Counted from the stretch's first letter, positions 52,703-60,899 are shown. The stretch: DNA of 64,000 bases from CAXXOK01 sp963675655 (GCA_963675655.1 OY776489.1:2480001-2544000); one strand, 5' to 3'. Program-made: numbers and translations. The notes: generated by a model from the sequence alone, not told the origin.

Positions 52703-53650
52703 ATGAAATACGATGCGTTGGTTAGCGGCTATGTAAGCATGGACCATATTATCAAGGTGGATACGCCTGTACAGGCCGGGTATACCTCGCTGATAACCAA
52801 TGCCGATCACGCGAAGATTTACTACGGCGGCTGTTCGGTCAATATATCGGTTGCGCTGTGTAAACTGGGGCTTACGGCGCTGCCATTGCTGCGTGTTGGC
52901 CCGGATTATGAGCCTAACGGCTTCAAGGCGTTTCTGCAAGCGGCAAACGTACCGCTGGATGGGATTACCGTACTAGACAACGAAACCACCTCTTCCTGCT
53001 ATTTGTTGCAGGATAATCAGAACAACCATATCACCATTTTTTACCCCGGCGCGATGGCGAAAAAATATGCTGCACCCGCAGCCGACGAGCTATTTGCCAA
53101 TGCGCGACTCGGTATTATGACAGTTGCCAGCAAGCCGGATAATGAGTTCTTCTTACGCCAGTGCCAACAGCATCATGTACCGCTGGCTTTTGGCATGAAG
53201 GACGATTTTGACGCATTCCCGTCGGAATTTTTAACGAAGGTTCTGCGCGCCAGCCAGTTCATTTTTATGAACGAGAAGGAGCGCAGTGTAGTAGAAGACC
53301 TGTTGGGCTGCGATACGACCAAGCTGATAACGCACGGTGACGCAATCGCCATTATTACAACACTGGGCGAGTGCGGCAGCGTTTGTTATACAAAAAACGA
53401 CATGGGAAGGCTCGTGAAACATGAAATCAACGTTTGCCCGGTGGATAAGGTAGTGGATGCCACTGGCGCCGGAGATGCGTATATGGCAGGTTTCCTGTAC
53501 GGATACCAAAAGGGGCGCAGCATCAGGGAGTGCTGCTGCCTTGGGGCGGCGCTGTCATCCTTTGTCCTTGGCGAGATTGGATGCTGCACCGGCCTGCCGG
53601 ACGCACAGGCGCTGGAAACCAAAATGAGAGAACGGTTTGAAAGGGAATGA
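52703..53650 (+). CDS. PfkB-family carbohydrate/nucleoside kinase
   Basis: A 315-residue ribokinase-superfamily kinase. The N-terminal GGCSVNISVALCKLGLTALPLLRVG and the C-terminal DATGAGDAYMAGFLYGYQKG (D252-D258, with D258 as catalytic base) are the PfkB signatures. The sequence DNQNNHITIFYPGAM is reminiscent of PfkB nucleoside kinases, which phosphorylate the 5'-hydroxyl of ribosyl groups. The start is placed at the ATG of 52703 by similarity; GTG at 52691 is possible. It probably phosphorylates the imported compound or the released pentose. Confidence 0.88.
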   Translation: MKYDALVSGYVSMDHIIKVDTPVQAGYTSLITNADHAKIYYGGCSVNISVALCKLGLTALPLLRVGPDYEPNGFKAFLQAANVPLDGITVLDNETTSSCYLLQDNQNNHITIFYPGAMAKKYAAPAADELFANARLGIMTVASKPDNEFFLRQCQQHHVPLAFGMKDDFDAFPSEFLTKVLRASQFIFMNEKERSVVEDLLGCDTTKLITHGDAIAIITTLGECGSVCYTKNDMGRLVKHEINVCPVDKVVDATGAGDAYMAGFLYGYQKGRSIRECCCLGAALSSFVLGEIGCCTGLPDAQALETKMRERFERE

Positions 53651-53653
53651 TGT

Positions 53654-54406
53654 ATGAGTACTTTGTACATGGGTGCGGACAAGGTGGCGCGTTATGTTAT
53701 ATTCTCGGGAGACCCCTGGCGCGTAGAAGTAGCCAAGTCTTATCTGGACGATGCTGAGCAGGTCGCATTCCACCGGGAATTTAATACCTATAACGGCTTT
53801 TACAAAGGCGTACCAGTTACGGTTACGTCCACCGGCATCGGCGCGCCGGGGGCAGCCATTGCCATGGAAGAAATGTACGAGGCGGGTATGCAGGTAGCGG
53901 TTCGCATGGGAACCTCCATGTCTTTGCAGGATGATATGCTGGGGAAGTTTTTTATTCCCATCGCATCCATGCGCAGGGAAGCAACCAGCGCAACGTATGT
54001 GGAAACCGCGTATCCGGCTGTGGCGGATTTGGACCTGGTAAATTCCATGAATGAAACTGTTGTGCAGATGGGCGGCGAGTACCGAAACGGCGTCAGCTGC
54101 ACCATGGACGGGTTTTACAGCCAAATGCACGATTCCCGTTTTTCCAAAGAGTTCGGCCGGGATATGGCGCCGGTGTTTGAAGAGCTGAAAAAACTGCAGG
54201 TATATGGCATTGATATGGAATCCTCCTGTATGTTGGTGGTTGGCCGGCTCATGCAGGTGAAAACCTGCATACTAACCATGACAACCGTGCTTGAAAACCT
54301 GAAGGAGGTTCTTGCCGGGCAGGCACGGACCGACGCGGAAGACTTCCTGTGCAGGGCGGCATTGGAAGGGATTTACCAATACCACTGCAAACAAACGCAA
54401 AAGTAA
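53654..54406 (+). CDS. Nucleoside phosphorylase (uridine/purine phosphorylase family)
   Basis: A 250-residue enzyme of the PNP_UDP family, which splits nucleosides with phosphate to base and ribose 1-phosphate. The phosphate-binding segments VIFSGDPWRVEVAKSYL and STGIGAPGAAIAMEEMYEAGMQ are present, as is the ribose-binding VYGIDMESSCMLVVGRLM. The RMGTSMSLQ segment replaces the more usual RxGTxGGL, and the base pocket (GVSCTMDGFYSQ) is unlike standard uridine phosphorylase, so the base may be unusual. It starts three bases after the kinase stop. Confidence 0.87.
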   Translation: MSTLYMGADKVARYVIFSGDPWRVEVAKSYLDDAEQVAFHREFNTYNGFYKGVPVTVTSTGIGAPGAAIAMEEMYEAGMQVAVRMGTSMSLQDDMLGKFFIPIASMRREATSATYVETAYPAVADLDLVNSMNETVVQMGGEYRNGVSCTMDGFYSQMHDSRFSKEFGRDMAPVFEELKKLQVYGIDMESSCMLVVGRLMQVKTCILTMTTVLENLKEVLAGQARTDAEDFLCRAALEGIYQYHCKQTQK

Positions 54407-54422
54407 CAAGGGGGCATACATT

Positions 54423-55571
54423 ATGATGAGGCCAATGAAACTGGCAGGCAGCGAGTTAATGTTCGGTGCCGGATGTCTGGCCTACTTAAAAACAGTCAAA
54501 GCAACCAAGGCATCCATCGTGATTGGCGGTTCCAGCATGGAGCGCAGCGGCATACTGGATAAGGTGCGGGCATACCTTGCCGAGGGCGGCGTACAGACGG
54601 ACCTGATTACCGGGGTCGAACCCGACCCACATTTTTCCACTGTGCGCAAAGGCGTACAGGCGATGAAGAGCTTTCACCCGGATTTGATTATCGCGCTTGG
54701 CGGCGGTTCTGTTATGGACGCGGCCAAAACGATGTGGATTTATTATGAAAATGAGCAATTGACAAAACTTGCGGATATACTGCCTCCGAACGCTTTTCCC
54801 AAACTGCGGAAGAAAGCGCGGTTTTGCTGCATTCCTTCCACCAGCGGCACCGCCAGCGAAGTTTCCCGCTCGGTCGTGATTACCGATGATGATACGGGTA
54901 TGAAAATCGGCCTTGGCAACATGGAAATGATGCCGGACATCGCAATTTGCGATCCAGAGGTAACGCTTTCCATGCCGCAGCGGATTACGGCTGAAACCGG
55001 CATGGATGCGCTAACGCACGCACTGGAGGCATTGGTGTCTAACCGTGCTAACTACGTCAGCAATATTCTGGCGACGAAAGCCGCGCAGGATATTATTGCT
55101 ACGCTGCCGACTGCTTACCATAATGGGAACGATCTGGCAGCGCGGGAAACGATGCTGAATGCTTCAATGATTGCCGGTATGGCGTTTACCAATGTTTCGC
55201 TGGGCATTGTTCACTCCATGGCGCATACGTTGGGCAGCTATTTCCACGTGGCGCATGGGCTGGCGGACGCGATACTGCTGCCCTATATTGTGCGCTTTAA
55301 CATGGCGGAAGCGTATGCAAAAGAAGCCTACGATACCTTTGCCAAGAGTATCGGCAGCGAGGATTTGGTGGCGACGATCAATGCGCTAAACCAGCAGGTA
55401 AACATACCGTTGACGCTCGGGCAGATCATCCCCGACAGGGAGAAATATTTCTCGCTGCTGGACGATATGGCTTTGGCGGCACTGGCAGACGGCTGCACCA
55501 AAACCAACCCGATCATCCCCACGGTGGAACAGCTGAAGAATTTGTATGCGGAGGTCTACGGCAACGCATGA
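54423..55571 (+). CDS. Iron-containing alcohol dehydrogenase (operon copy)
   Basis: A 382-residue group III alcohol dehydrogenase, related to the one at 10294-11511 but clearly divergent. The cofactor site is LGGGSVMDAAKTMW, followed by IPSTSGTASEVSRSVVITD. The metal ligands are in TGMDALTHALEA, IVHSMAHTLGSYF and HVAHGLADA. AGGGGG eight bases before the ATG at 54423 sets the start. It overlaps the TrpA-like gene by four bases, tying it to the pathway. It would reduce or oxidise an aldehyde/alcohol intermediate. Confidence 0.92.
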   Translation: MMRPMKLAGSELMFGAGCLAYLKTVKATKASIVIGGSSMERSGILDKVRAYLAEGGVQTDLITGVEPDPHFSTVRKGVQAMKSFHPDLIIALGGGSVMDAAKTMWIYYENEQLTKLADILPPNAFPKLRKKARFCCIPSTSGTASEVSRSVVITDDDTGMKIGLGNMEMMPDIAICDPEVTLSMPQRITAETGMDALTHALEALVSNRANYVSNILATKAAQDIIATLPTAYHNGNDLAARETMLNASMIAGMAFTNVSLGIVHSMAHTLGSYFHVAHGLADAILLPYIVRFNMAEAYAKEAYDTFAKSIGSEDLVATINALNQQVNIPLTLGQIIPDREKYFSLLDDMALAALADGCTKTNPIIPTVEQLKNLYAEVYGNA

Positions 55572-56305
55572 GTAAAGCAATACCAATTATCCTGTACCTG
55601 TCCAACGGTTTTCCGACGCTTGAACACAGCATTCAAATGGCAAAGGAATATGCGGACGCTGGATGCAAAATGATGGAGATTGATTTTCCTGCCCGAAACC
55701 CCTATTTAGAAGGGGAAGTGATTGCCGACCGGATGAAAAAGGCGTTGGAAAACTGCAGCGATTACGATCGATACATGGATAGCATTGTTGCGGTACAGCA
55801 AAGCCTGCCGGATGTGAAACTGCTGGTGTTGGTTTATGAGGAGACGGTTTTCGAAATCGGCACCGATAAGTTCATCCGGTTCTGCCGGGAGCATGATCTG
55901 TTGGATGTGATTCTGGTTGGTCTTTCCTCCAGCGGCTTGAAGGAGAAAATCATCCAAAGCGGCTTGCGAGTTTCCTGCTATGTGCAGTTCCAGATGCTGG
56001 AGGAAGAAATACAATCCGCTATTGAATCCAACGGATTTGTGTATATGCAGGCTAAGGTACGGCCGGGGCAGGGATACGTGAACGAAAAATATCCTACCCT
56101 CAAGGACTGCATACAACTATTACGCGACCGGGGCATCGACCGCCCCATTTATTGCGGCGTTGGTGTGCACAGTCCGGCTGACGCCGCTGCAATCCGGGAT
56201 GCTGGTGAGGACGGTATATTTGTGGGCAGCGCCGTATTCAACCTGCATAACAATATCCCGGAAATGAAGAGGCTAATACGGGCTTTTAACGACAGTACAA
56301 ACTAA
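55568..56305 (+). CDS. Tryptophan synthase alpha-chain-like protein (stand-alone)
   Basis: A 245-residue TIM-barrel protein related to TrpA, which cleaves indole-3-glycerol phosphate to indole and glyceraldehyde 3-phosphate. The segment GCKMMEIDFPARNPYLEGEVI aligns with the TrpA region holding Glu49 and Asp60; E37 is retained and E48 replaces the Asp, at the same 11-residue spacing. The phosphate-binding end is conserved (YCGVGVHSPADAAAIRDAG and GIFVGSAVF). No trpB, trpC, trpD or trpE is near. It probably performs a retro-aldol-type cleavage on another phosphorylated substrate. ATGA overlap with the dehydrogenase gene. Confidence 0.8.
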   Translation: MSKAIPIILYLSNGFPTLEHSIQMAKEYADAGCKMMEIDFPARNPYLEGEVIADRMKKALENCSDYDRYMDSIVAVQQSLPDVKLLVLVYEETVFEIGTDKFIRFCREHDLLDVILVGLSSSGLKEKIIQSGLRVSCYVQFQMLEEEIQSAIESNGFVYMQAKVRPGQGYVNEKYPTLKDCIQLLRDRGIDRPIYCGVGVHSPADAAAIRDAGEDGIFVGSAVFNLHNNIPEMKRLIRAFNDSTN

Positions 56306-56332
56306 ACGATACAGCGAAAGGGGTGCAAAATG

Positions 56333-56938
56333 ATGGCAAAAATCAAACTTTGCGGGATGATGAAGAAAGAGGATATTCTCGCGGTAAACGAAGCCAAGCC
56401 TGACTATATCGGCTTTATCTTTGCTGATTTTGACAGGCACTATATTACGCGGGAACAGGCAGCAGTGTTGAAGGCGATGCTGGATCCCTCCATTTTGGCG
56501 GTAGGCGCGTTTGTGGACGCGCCTGTAGAGATAGTGATTGGCCTTTTGAACGATGGCATCATTGATGTTGCGCAACTGCACGGAAAAGAAGACGCCGCGT
56601 ATGTGCAAAAAGTAAAAGAAGAAACCGGGAAAACCGTATTAAAGTCCATCGGGGTAACCGGGCCGGAAAGCATTGAGACGATTTTACAAAGCAACGCCGA
56701 TTATATCCTGCTGGATACGCCCGGTGGCTGTACCGGAAAACAGTTTGACTGGAGCCTGATTGGCACCATCGAACGTCCGTTTTTTCTGGCGGGAGGCTTG
56801 AACACAGAAAACGTGCAGGAAGCGGTGCAGCGTTTTCACCCTTATGCGGTGGATATCAGTTCCGGTGCTGAAACCAATAAGCTGAAAGACCCTGCTAAAA
56901 TCAAAAAACTGGTACAACTGGTAAGAGAACTGGATTAA
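56333..56938 (+). CDS. Phosphoribosylanthranilate isomerase-like protein (TrpF family, stand-alone)
   Basis: A 201-residue TIM-barrel protein of the TrpF family, which performs an Amadori rearrangement of N-phosphoribosyl amines. The catalytic pair is conserved as C7 (KIKLCGMM) and D128 (YILLDTPGGCTGKQFDW), and the phosphate-binding FFLAGGLNTENVQEA and VDISSGAET are intact. The usual arginine-bearing R-x-V/I-S loop reads DRHYITREQA here. With no other tryptophan genes present and a catabolic context, the substrate is likely a different phosphoribosyl or phosphosugar amine. The ATG at 56333 is better spaced from GGGGTG than the one at 56330. Confidence 0.85.
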   Translation: MAKIKLCGMMKKEDILAVNEAKPDYIGFIFADFDRHYITREQAAVLKAMLDPSILAVGAFVDAPVEIVIGLLNDGIIDVAQLHGKEDAAYVQKVKEETGKTVLKSIGVTGPESIETILQSNADYILLDTPGGCTGKQFDWSLIGTIERPFFLAGGLNTENVQEAVQRFHPYAVDISSGAETNKLKDPAKIKKLVQLVRELD

Positions 56939-56960
56939 CAAGGCGAAGGAGAAGAGAATT

Positions 56961-57764
56961 ATGTATTGGACAGAGGAATTATTTCACGTTAAAAAGCCGA
57001 TTATTGCGATGTGCCACTTGCAGCCCTTACCCGGCGACCCCAATTATGATGCGGATGCGGGCATGGAAAAAGTGCTGGAAGCTGCGAAGTTTGATTTGGA
57101 TGCGCTTCAGGCCGGCGGAGTGGACGGCATTATGTTCTCCAACGAGTTCAGCCTTCCGTATCTGACCAAACTGGAGACGGTTACGGTTGCCGCCATGGCA
57201 AATATTATCGGCGAATTGAAAAAGGATATTACGGTTCCTTATGGTGTTAACTGCCTGTGGGACCCAATTGCATCGCTGGATCTTGCGGTTGCGACGGATG
57301 CGAAATTCATTCGCGAAATCATTTCCGGCGTATACGCCAGCGATTTTGGCCTGTGGAACACCAACCCCGGCGAGACCGCAAGGCACAGAGTACGCATCGG
57401 CGCCAAAGACGTAAAGATGATTTTCAATATTGTACCGGAAGCCGCCAAATACCTTGCGGACCGCGATATAGCGGAGATTGCGAAAACGACGGAGTTCAAC
57501 AACGCGCCGGACGTAATCTGCGTATCCGGGCTCACTGCGGGCAGCGAAACAGACACGCAGGTGCTCAAGCGGGTCAAGGACGCGGTAAAGCGTACGCCCG
57601 TATTCTGCAACACCGGCTGCACCAAAGACAATATTACCCGTCAGCTGTCTATCGCAGACGGCGCCATTTGCGCAACCACTTTTAAATTCGACGGTGTTTT
57701 TGAAAACGCCGTAGATGTGCAACGTGTAAAGGAGTTCATGAAAGTAGTTAACGATTACCGCTGA
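56961..57764 (+). CDS. BtpA/SgcQ family TIM-barrel protein
   Basis: A 267-residue protein of the BtpA family. Characteristic segments are KPIIAMCHLQPLPGDPNYDA, DALQAGGVDGIMFSNEFSLPY, VPYGVNCLWDPIASLDLAVATDAKFIRE and the C-terminal GAICATTFKFDGVFENAVDVQRVKEFM. Relatives are E. coli SgcQ, in a sugar-uptake cluster, and cyanobacterial BtpA, needed for photosystem I accumulation; no reaction is firmly assigned. AAGGAGAAGAG before the ATG is the ribosome site. It is the last gene of the unit, and a terminator follows. Confidence 0.87.
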   Translation: MYWTEELFHVKKPIIAMCHLQPLPGDPNYDADAGMEKVLEAAKFDLDALQAGGVDGIMFSNEFSLPYLTKLETVTVAAMANIIGELKKDITVPYGVNCLWDPIASLDLAVATDAKFIREIISGVYASDFGLWNTNPGETARHRVRIGAKDVKMIFNIVPEAAKYLADRDIAEIAKTTEFNNAPDVICVSGLTAGSETDTQVLKRVKDAVKRTPVFCNTGCTKDNITRQLSIADGAICATTFKFDGVFENAVDVQRVKEFMKVVNDYR

Positions 57765-57845
57765 TCTTGTATCAGCTAAGAGATCATGATGCTCAATAGC
57801 GTTTATCAGCATCGTGTATCTGTTGCGTTTAAAAGAATAAAGCGA

Positions 57846-57893
57846 TAAACAGGGAGCAGCCTTTGTGTCTAGCGGCGGCTTCCTGTTTTTTAT
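57846..57893 (+). terminator. Terminator of the GntR-controlled operon
   Basis: AAACAGG ... GCC (57847-57860) pairs with GGC ... CCTGTTT (57874-57888) with small bulges, and the stem ends in TTTTTTATT. It is about 85 bases after the btpA-type stop. Confidence 0.8.
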
Positions 57894-57989
57894 TCTGTAA
57901 TATCCGTGTTGCGAATGGTAACGATTTGCCATGAAAGCAGCAAATAAGCGGAAACCAAGAAAGGCTTGCCGATACGACTGCTGAGGCTA

Positions 57990-58018
57990 TTTACAAGATC
58001 GGTATATACAGGTAAAAT
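57990..58018 (+). promoter_or_regulatory. Candidate promoter of beta-helix protein gene
   Basis: TTTACA (57990) and TAAAAT (58013) are 17 bases apart, leaving a leader of about 170 bases. The rest of the 57894-58195 gap shows nothing else clear. Confidence 0.5.
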
Positions 58019-58195
58019 AAGGGTAGTGATGTCAAGAATGATATAGGAATGACCGACAAGAATAGCCCAACGATAAAAAGTCTGTCGCTTGCTAATGAAA
58101 AGTGAATATACCTAACCTGCCGATGAACAGCCAATGGACGGACGTGCATGGATAAAGCGTTCTCTTGTATGGATACGGAAAGGGAGGGGAATAGG

Positions 58196-59548
58196 ATGTC
58201 TGAGCAAGGGTCAAACGTATGGAGTAAAAAGCTGTACATATCTGTTGTTTTACTGGGATTGATATTGGTTGCGTTAATCATCGTATCGGTTTTTAGCGTT
58301 ATTGATAAAAACAATGCGGTGAAGCGTAATGAAGAACTCATGGCGACTGTGGAAGCCTTGGAGACACAGGTTATGCAGGCGGCAGAGCAACAGGCGGAAG
58401 CTGACTCGCGGCTTACGGGAGCACAGACCGATCTGGAAAATACAATGGCAGAAGCCGACAAAAAACTGCAAACGCTGCAAGATACGTTTGATGCATATAA
58501 GACCGATGCAGAAGCAACCCTGGCAAACTTGCAACAGCAATATGATACGGACATTGCCGCATCCGCAGCCGCGCTGGCAGCCGCACAGCAGGAAGCAGAA
58601 CAGACCCAAACAGAATTGAACGCGAAGATCGACGAGCTTACCAACACAATTGAGGATCTTGCCACGTCGACTGTAACGCCACTAGCAACACCAGCGCCTA
58701 CCGCGAGCGAGGGAGAAAGTGGCGCAGCTATGCAAACGGAAAAACCAACTACTACGCAAGCAGTAATGGAAGTGCCCGATGTTGTTGAGGTATCGGACGG
58801 GGTATCACTGCTTGCGGCCATACAGCCAAACCGCACCATCCGCCTCTTACCGGGAGATTATAATATAAGTGTGGATGATATGCTGAAAATACTGCAGGAT
58901 GACCAAAATACGCAGTTTCCCTATGTGTATTATAAAAGCAATATGTCTGGGAAATCGCTGAATCAAGGGGTTGTAATTGCGAATGTGGATCACCTGACCA
59001 TTTTGGCGGAGCAACAACAAGAAATTTATACGCAAAAGACGACGGATACCGTGCTGAATTTTGAAGGTTGTTCCGATGTTACTATTTCCGGTATTCTGCT
59101 GGGTCACAAGCCGGAACGGGGTGATGCTTGCGTTGCAGATGTTGTCAGCACTGCGGAATGCAGAGACTTTGTTTTTAGCAACTGTGAACTGTACGGATGC
59201 GGAAACGGTGGGGTATACATTGAAAGCTCCTCATCCATTACGTTTACGGATTCCATCATCCGCGACTGTACAGATATGGCCATATATATTTATGGCGGAA
59301 CGGATATATCCTTCTTCAACACGGAAATGTTTGGCATCGGTACAACAAGCAAATATATCAATTCGTTGGTGCAAATAACCAACGACAGTAAAAACGTTCT
59401 GTTCAGCGGATGCAGCATCCATGACAATGGAAACTGGGAATCGGTGTTAAAAACCGCGCTCTTCCTGGTGGACGACCAAAAGGAACTAACCTTGATGAAC
59501 TGCGATGTTTACAATAACGATTATCAATACAATATCTTTTCCTACTAA
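58196..59548 (+). CDS. Membrane-anchored coiled-coil protein with parallel beta-helix domain
   Basis: A 450-residue surface protein of unknown function. Residues about 13-37 are one membrane helix (LYISVVLLGLILVALIIVSVFSV) with a short cytoplasmic N-terminus, so the bulk is probably outside. Residues 45-150 form an Ala/Gln/Glu-rich coiled coil, and residues about 155-195 a Thr/Ala/Pro linker. From about 200 to 450 is a right-handed beta-helix with repeated strands (CSDVTISGILLGHK, CRDFVFSNCELYGCGNGGVYIESSSSITFTDSIIRDC, MAIYIYGGTDISFFNTEMFG, NVLFSGCSIHDNG). GGGAGGGG six bases before the ATG at 58196 sets the start. Beta-helix domains often bind or cleave polysaccharide; no catalytic residues are identified. 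Confidence 0.75.
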   Translation: MSEQGSNVWSKKLYISVVLLGLILVALIIVSVFSVIDKNNAVKRNEELMATVEALETQVMQAAEQQAEADSRLTGAQTDLENTMAEADKKLQTLQDTFDAYKTDAEATLANLQQQYDTDIAASAAALAAAQQEAEQTQTELNAKIDELTNTIEDLATSTVTPLATPAPTASEGESGAAMQTEKPTTTQAVMEVPDVVEVSDGVSLLAAIQPNRTIRLLPGDYNISVDDMLKILQDDQNTQFPYVYYKSNMSGKSLNQGVVIANVDHLTILAEQQQEIYTQKTTDTVLNFEGCSDVTISGILLGHKPERGDACVADVVSTAECRDFVFSNCELYGCGNGGVYIESSSSITFTDSIIRDCTDMAIYIYGGTDISFFNTEMFGIGTTSKYINSLVQITNDSKNVLFSGCSIHDNGNWESVLKTALFLVDDQKELTLMNCDVYNNDYQYNIFSY

Positions 59549-59569
59549 CCATTGGAAGAAGATGGTTAG
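59545..59569 (+). terminator. Weak hairpin at end of beta-helix gene
   Basis: CTAACCAT (59545) and ATGGTTAG (59562) form a perfect stem that overlaps the stop codon; only scattered T residues follow. Confidence 0.4.
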
Positions 59570-59750
59570 ACTATTATCATTTCGGGTATACTTACAGTAG
59601 CCCCTAATCCTCTGTATATAGGAATTCAGCCGGTGGAAGCGGCGCTTCTGCTATGTTAGATATAAGGGGGCGACGGTAAGACGAATAAACGTAAATACCC
59701 GCGCTATAGCGATTGTACGGCAACGAATGAAGCAGAAAGAGGGAAAGACG

Positions 59751-59978
59751 ATGATTTCCAAAAAGCGTATCCATAAAATACAGGAATTGCAGGAGATACA
59801 GCGGCTTGCATCGCATTGCCCGGACGATGTTGGGCTGCACTCGGAAGACGGCACTGTGATAATTGACGCGAAAAGCTACATTGGGATGTATGCGCTGGAT
59901 TTCTCCAAACCGATACTGGTCGTATCGGAGAACGAGGGTTTTCATAAGTCTATTATGGCAATCGGCGAAAATGTGTAA
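59751..59978 (+). CDS. Small HPr-like protein lacking the phosphoacceptor histidine
   Basis: A 75-residue protein similar to the phosphocarrier HPr from about residue 18 on: ASHCPDDVGLHSEDGTVIIDAKSYIGMYALDFSKPILVVSE follows the HPr pattern up to the AKSxxG motif, with S42 at the position of HPr Ser46. The N-terminal region that should hold the active His15 (GLHARPA-like) reads instead KRIHKIQELQEI, so normal sugar-phosphotransfer function is unlikely. The ATG at 59751 is preferred; an in-frame ATG at 59727 has no ribosome site. Such HPr-like proteins occur in Clostridia with unknown role. Alone between terminators. Confidence 0.7.
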   Translation: MISKKRIHKIQELQEIQRLASHCPDDVGLHSEDGTVIIDAKSYIGMYALDFSKPILVVSENEGFHKSIMAIGENV

Positions 59979-60093
59979 AGGGCGTTGTAGCTGATCCGTT
60001 TTTGTATAACAGATTGCGTTTAAACAGTAACTAATTTGAGCGCGAGAAAACGGGTTATAATGCGTTAAGTCCGATGAGAAAAAAGAAATATTA

Positions 60094-60125
60094 AAAACGC
60101 ACCCTAATATGGGTGCGTTTTAATA
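60094..60125. terminator. Two-way terminator between convergent genes
   Basis: AAAACGCACCC (60094-60104) pairs perfectly with GGGTGCGTTTT (60111-60121); A and T runs flank both sides, serving the HPr-like gene and the secreted-protein gene. Confidence 0.85.
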
Positions 60126-60140
60126 TCGACGGGAGATGTA

Positions 60141-60899
60141 CTATTCAACAATAAAAGGAACGACGTCGGACAAGACGTTGCCAATATAGATACCGACGAT
60201 ATACGTACCGGTTATAAATCCGTTATCCGGTTGAGTCAGGCTGAAACTGACCGTCATTGTGGTATAATCGACTGTCATAGAAGCGCCGTCAAGATAGGTG
60301 TATTGCTCATCCTCCGCTATATAATACCAATCAGCACTCACGACCGTGCCGGCAGGCGCATCATTGATAATACCGGTAGCATATACAATGGGGGATTGCG
60401 GATAGAACACATTGGTCGCTTCAATCGGCAGATATTCATCATCAATCGCCGAAGCAGTTGCCAAATCGGTAAAGTATGCAGGCGTAACCGTGAAATATAC
60501 AGATGTCTGATAGGTACCATCCACAGACAGTTGCACTTCATATGCACCGGAAGGAAAGCCGTTATCAGGCTGGAGGAGAGAAAAGTGGAAGGGAGAGGTG
60601 CTTTCTATGGTGGTTAGTTCAGCAGAGGCAATTAAGTAGGCCGGGTCACTATCATTATAATACCAATCGGCCTGCATGTTCGTGCCTGTTGGCGCATCAT
60701 TGAGGACACCTGTAACGTAGATGATCGAAGAGGACATTAAAAACACATCCGATAAAGCAGTGGGTTCGGAGTTTTCATTAATGCTTACCGCTGTTTGTAG
60801 ATCGGAAAAATAAGCGGTGGTTGAACTTTCACTTGCATAAACCGGGGCAGATACCATAAGCACAATGAAAATAAGAAAAACGGAAAGTAACCTTTTCAT
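60141..60899 (-). CDS. Secreted protein with two tandem repeats, function unknown
   Basis: A 252-residue exported protein. Residues 1-23 are a signal peptide with cleavage at VYA-SE. The mature part is two copies of a domain of about 110 residues: copy 1 begins AYFSDLQTAVSINENSEP and copy 2 AYFTDLATASAIDDEYLP. Both share IxYxTGxxNDAPxGT, ADWYY and FSLxQPDNGFxxGxYxVxxxxG in the same order, which indicates an internal duplication. The pattern of short strands suggests an immunoglobulin-like or similar beta-sandwich fold. GGAGG lies eight bases before the ATG, and a near-consensus promoter lies upstream. No binding or catalytic residues can be assigned. Confidence 0.75.
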   Translation of the reverse strand: MKRLLSVFLIFIVLMVSAPVYASESSTTAYFSDLQTAVSINENSEPTALSDVFLMSSSIIYVTGVLNDAPTGTNMQADWYYNDSDPAYLIASAELTTIESTSPFHFSLLQPDNGFPSGAYEVQLSVDGTYQTSVYFTVTPAYFTDLATASAIDDEYLPIEATNVFYPQSPIVYATGIINDAPAGTVVSADWYYIAEDEQYTYLDGASMTVDYTTMTVSFSLTQPDNGFITGTYIVGIYIGNVLSDVVPFIVE

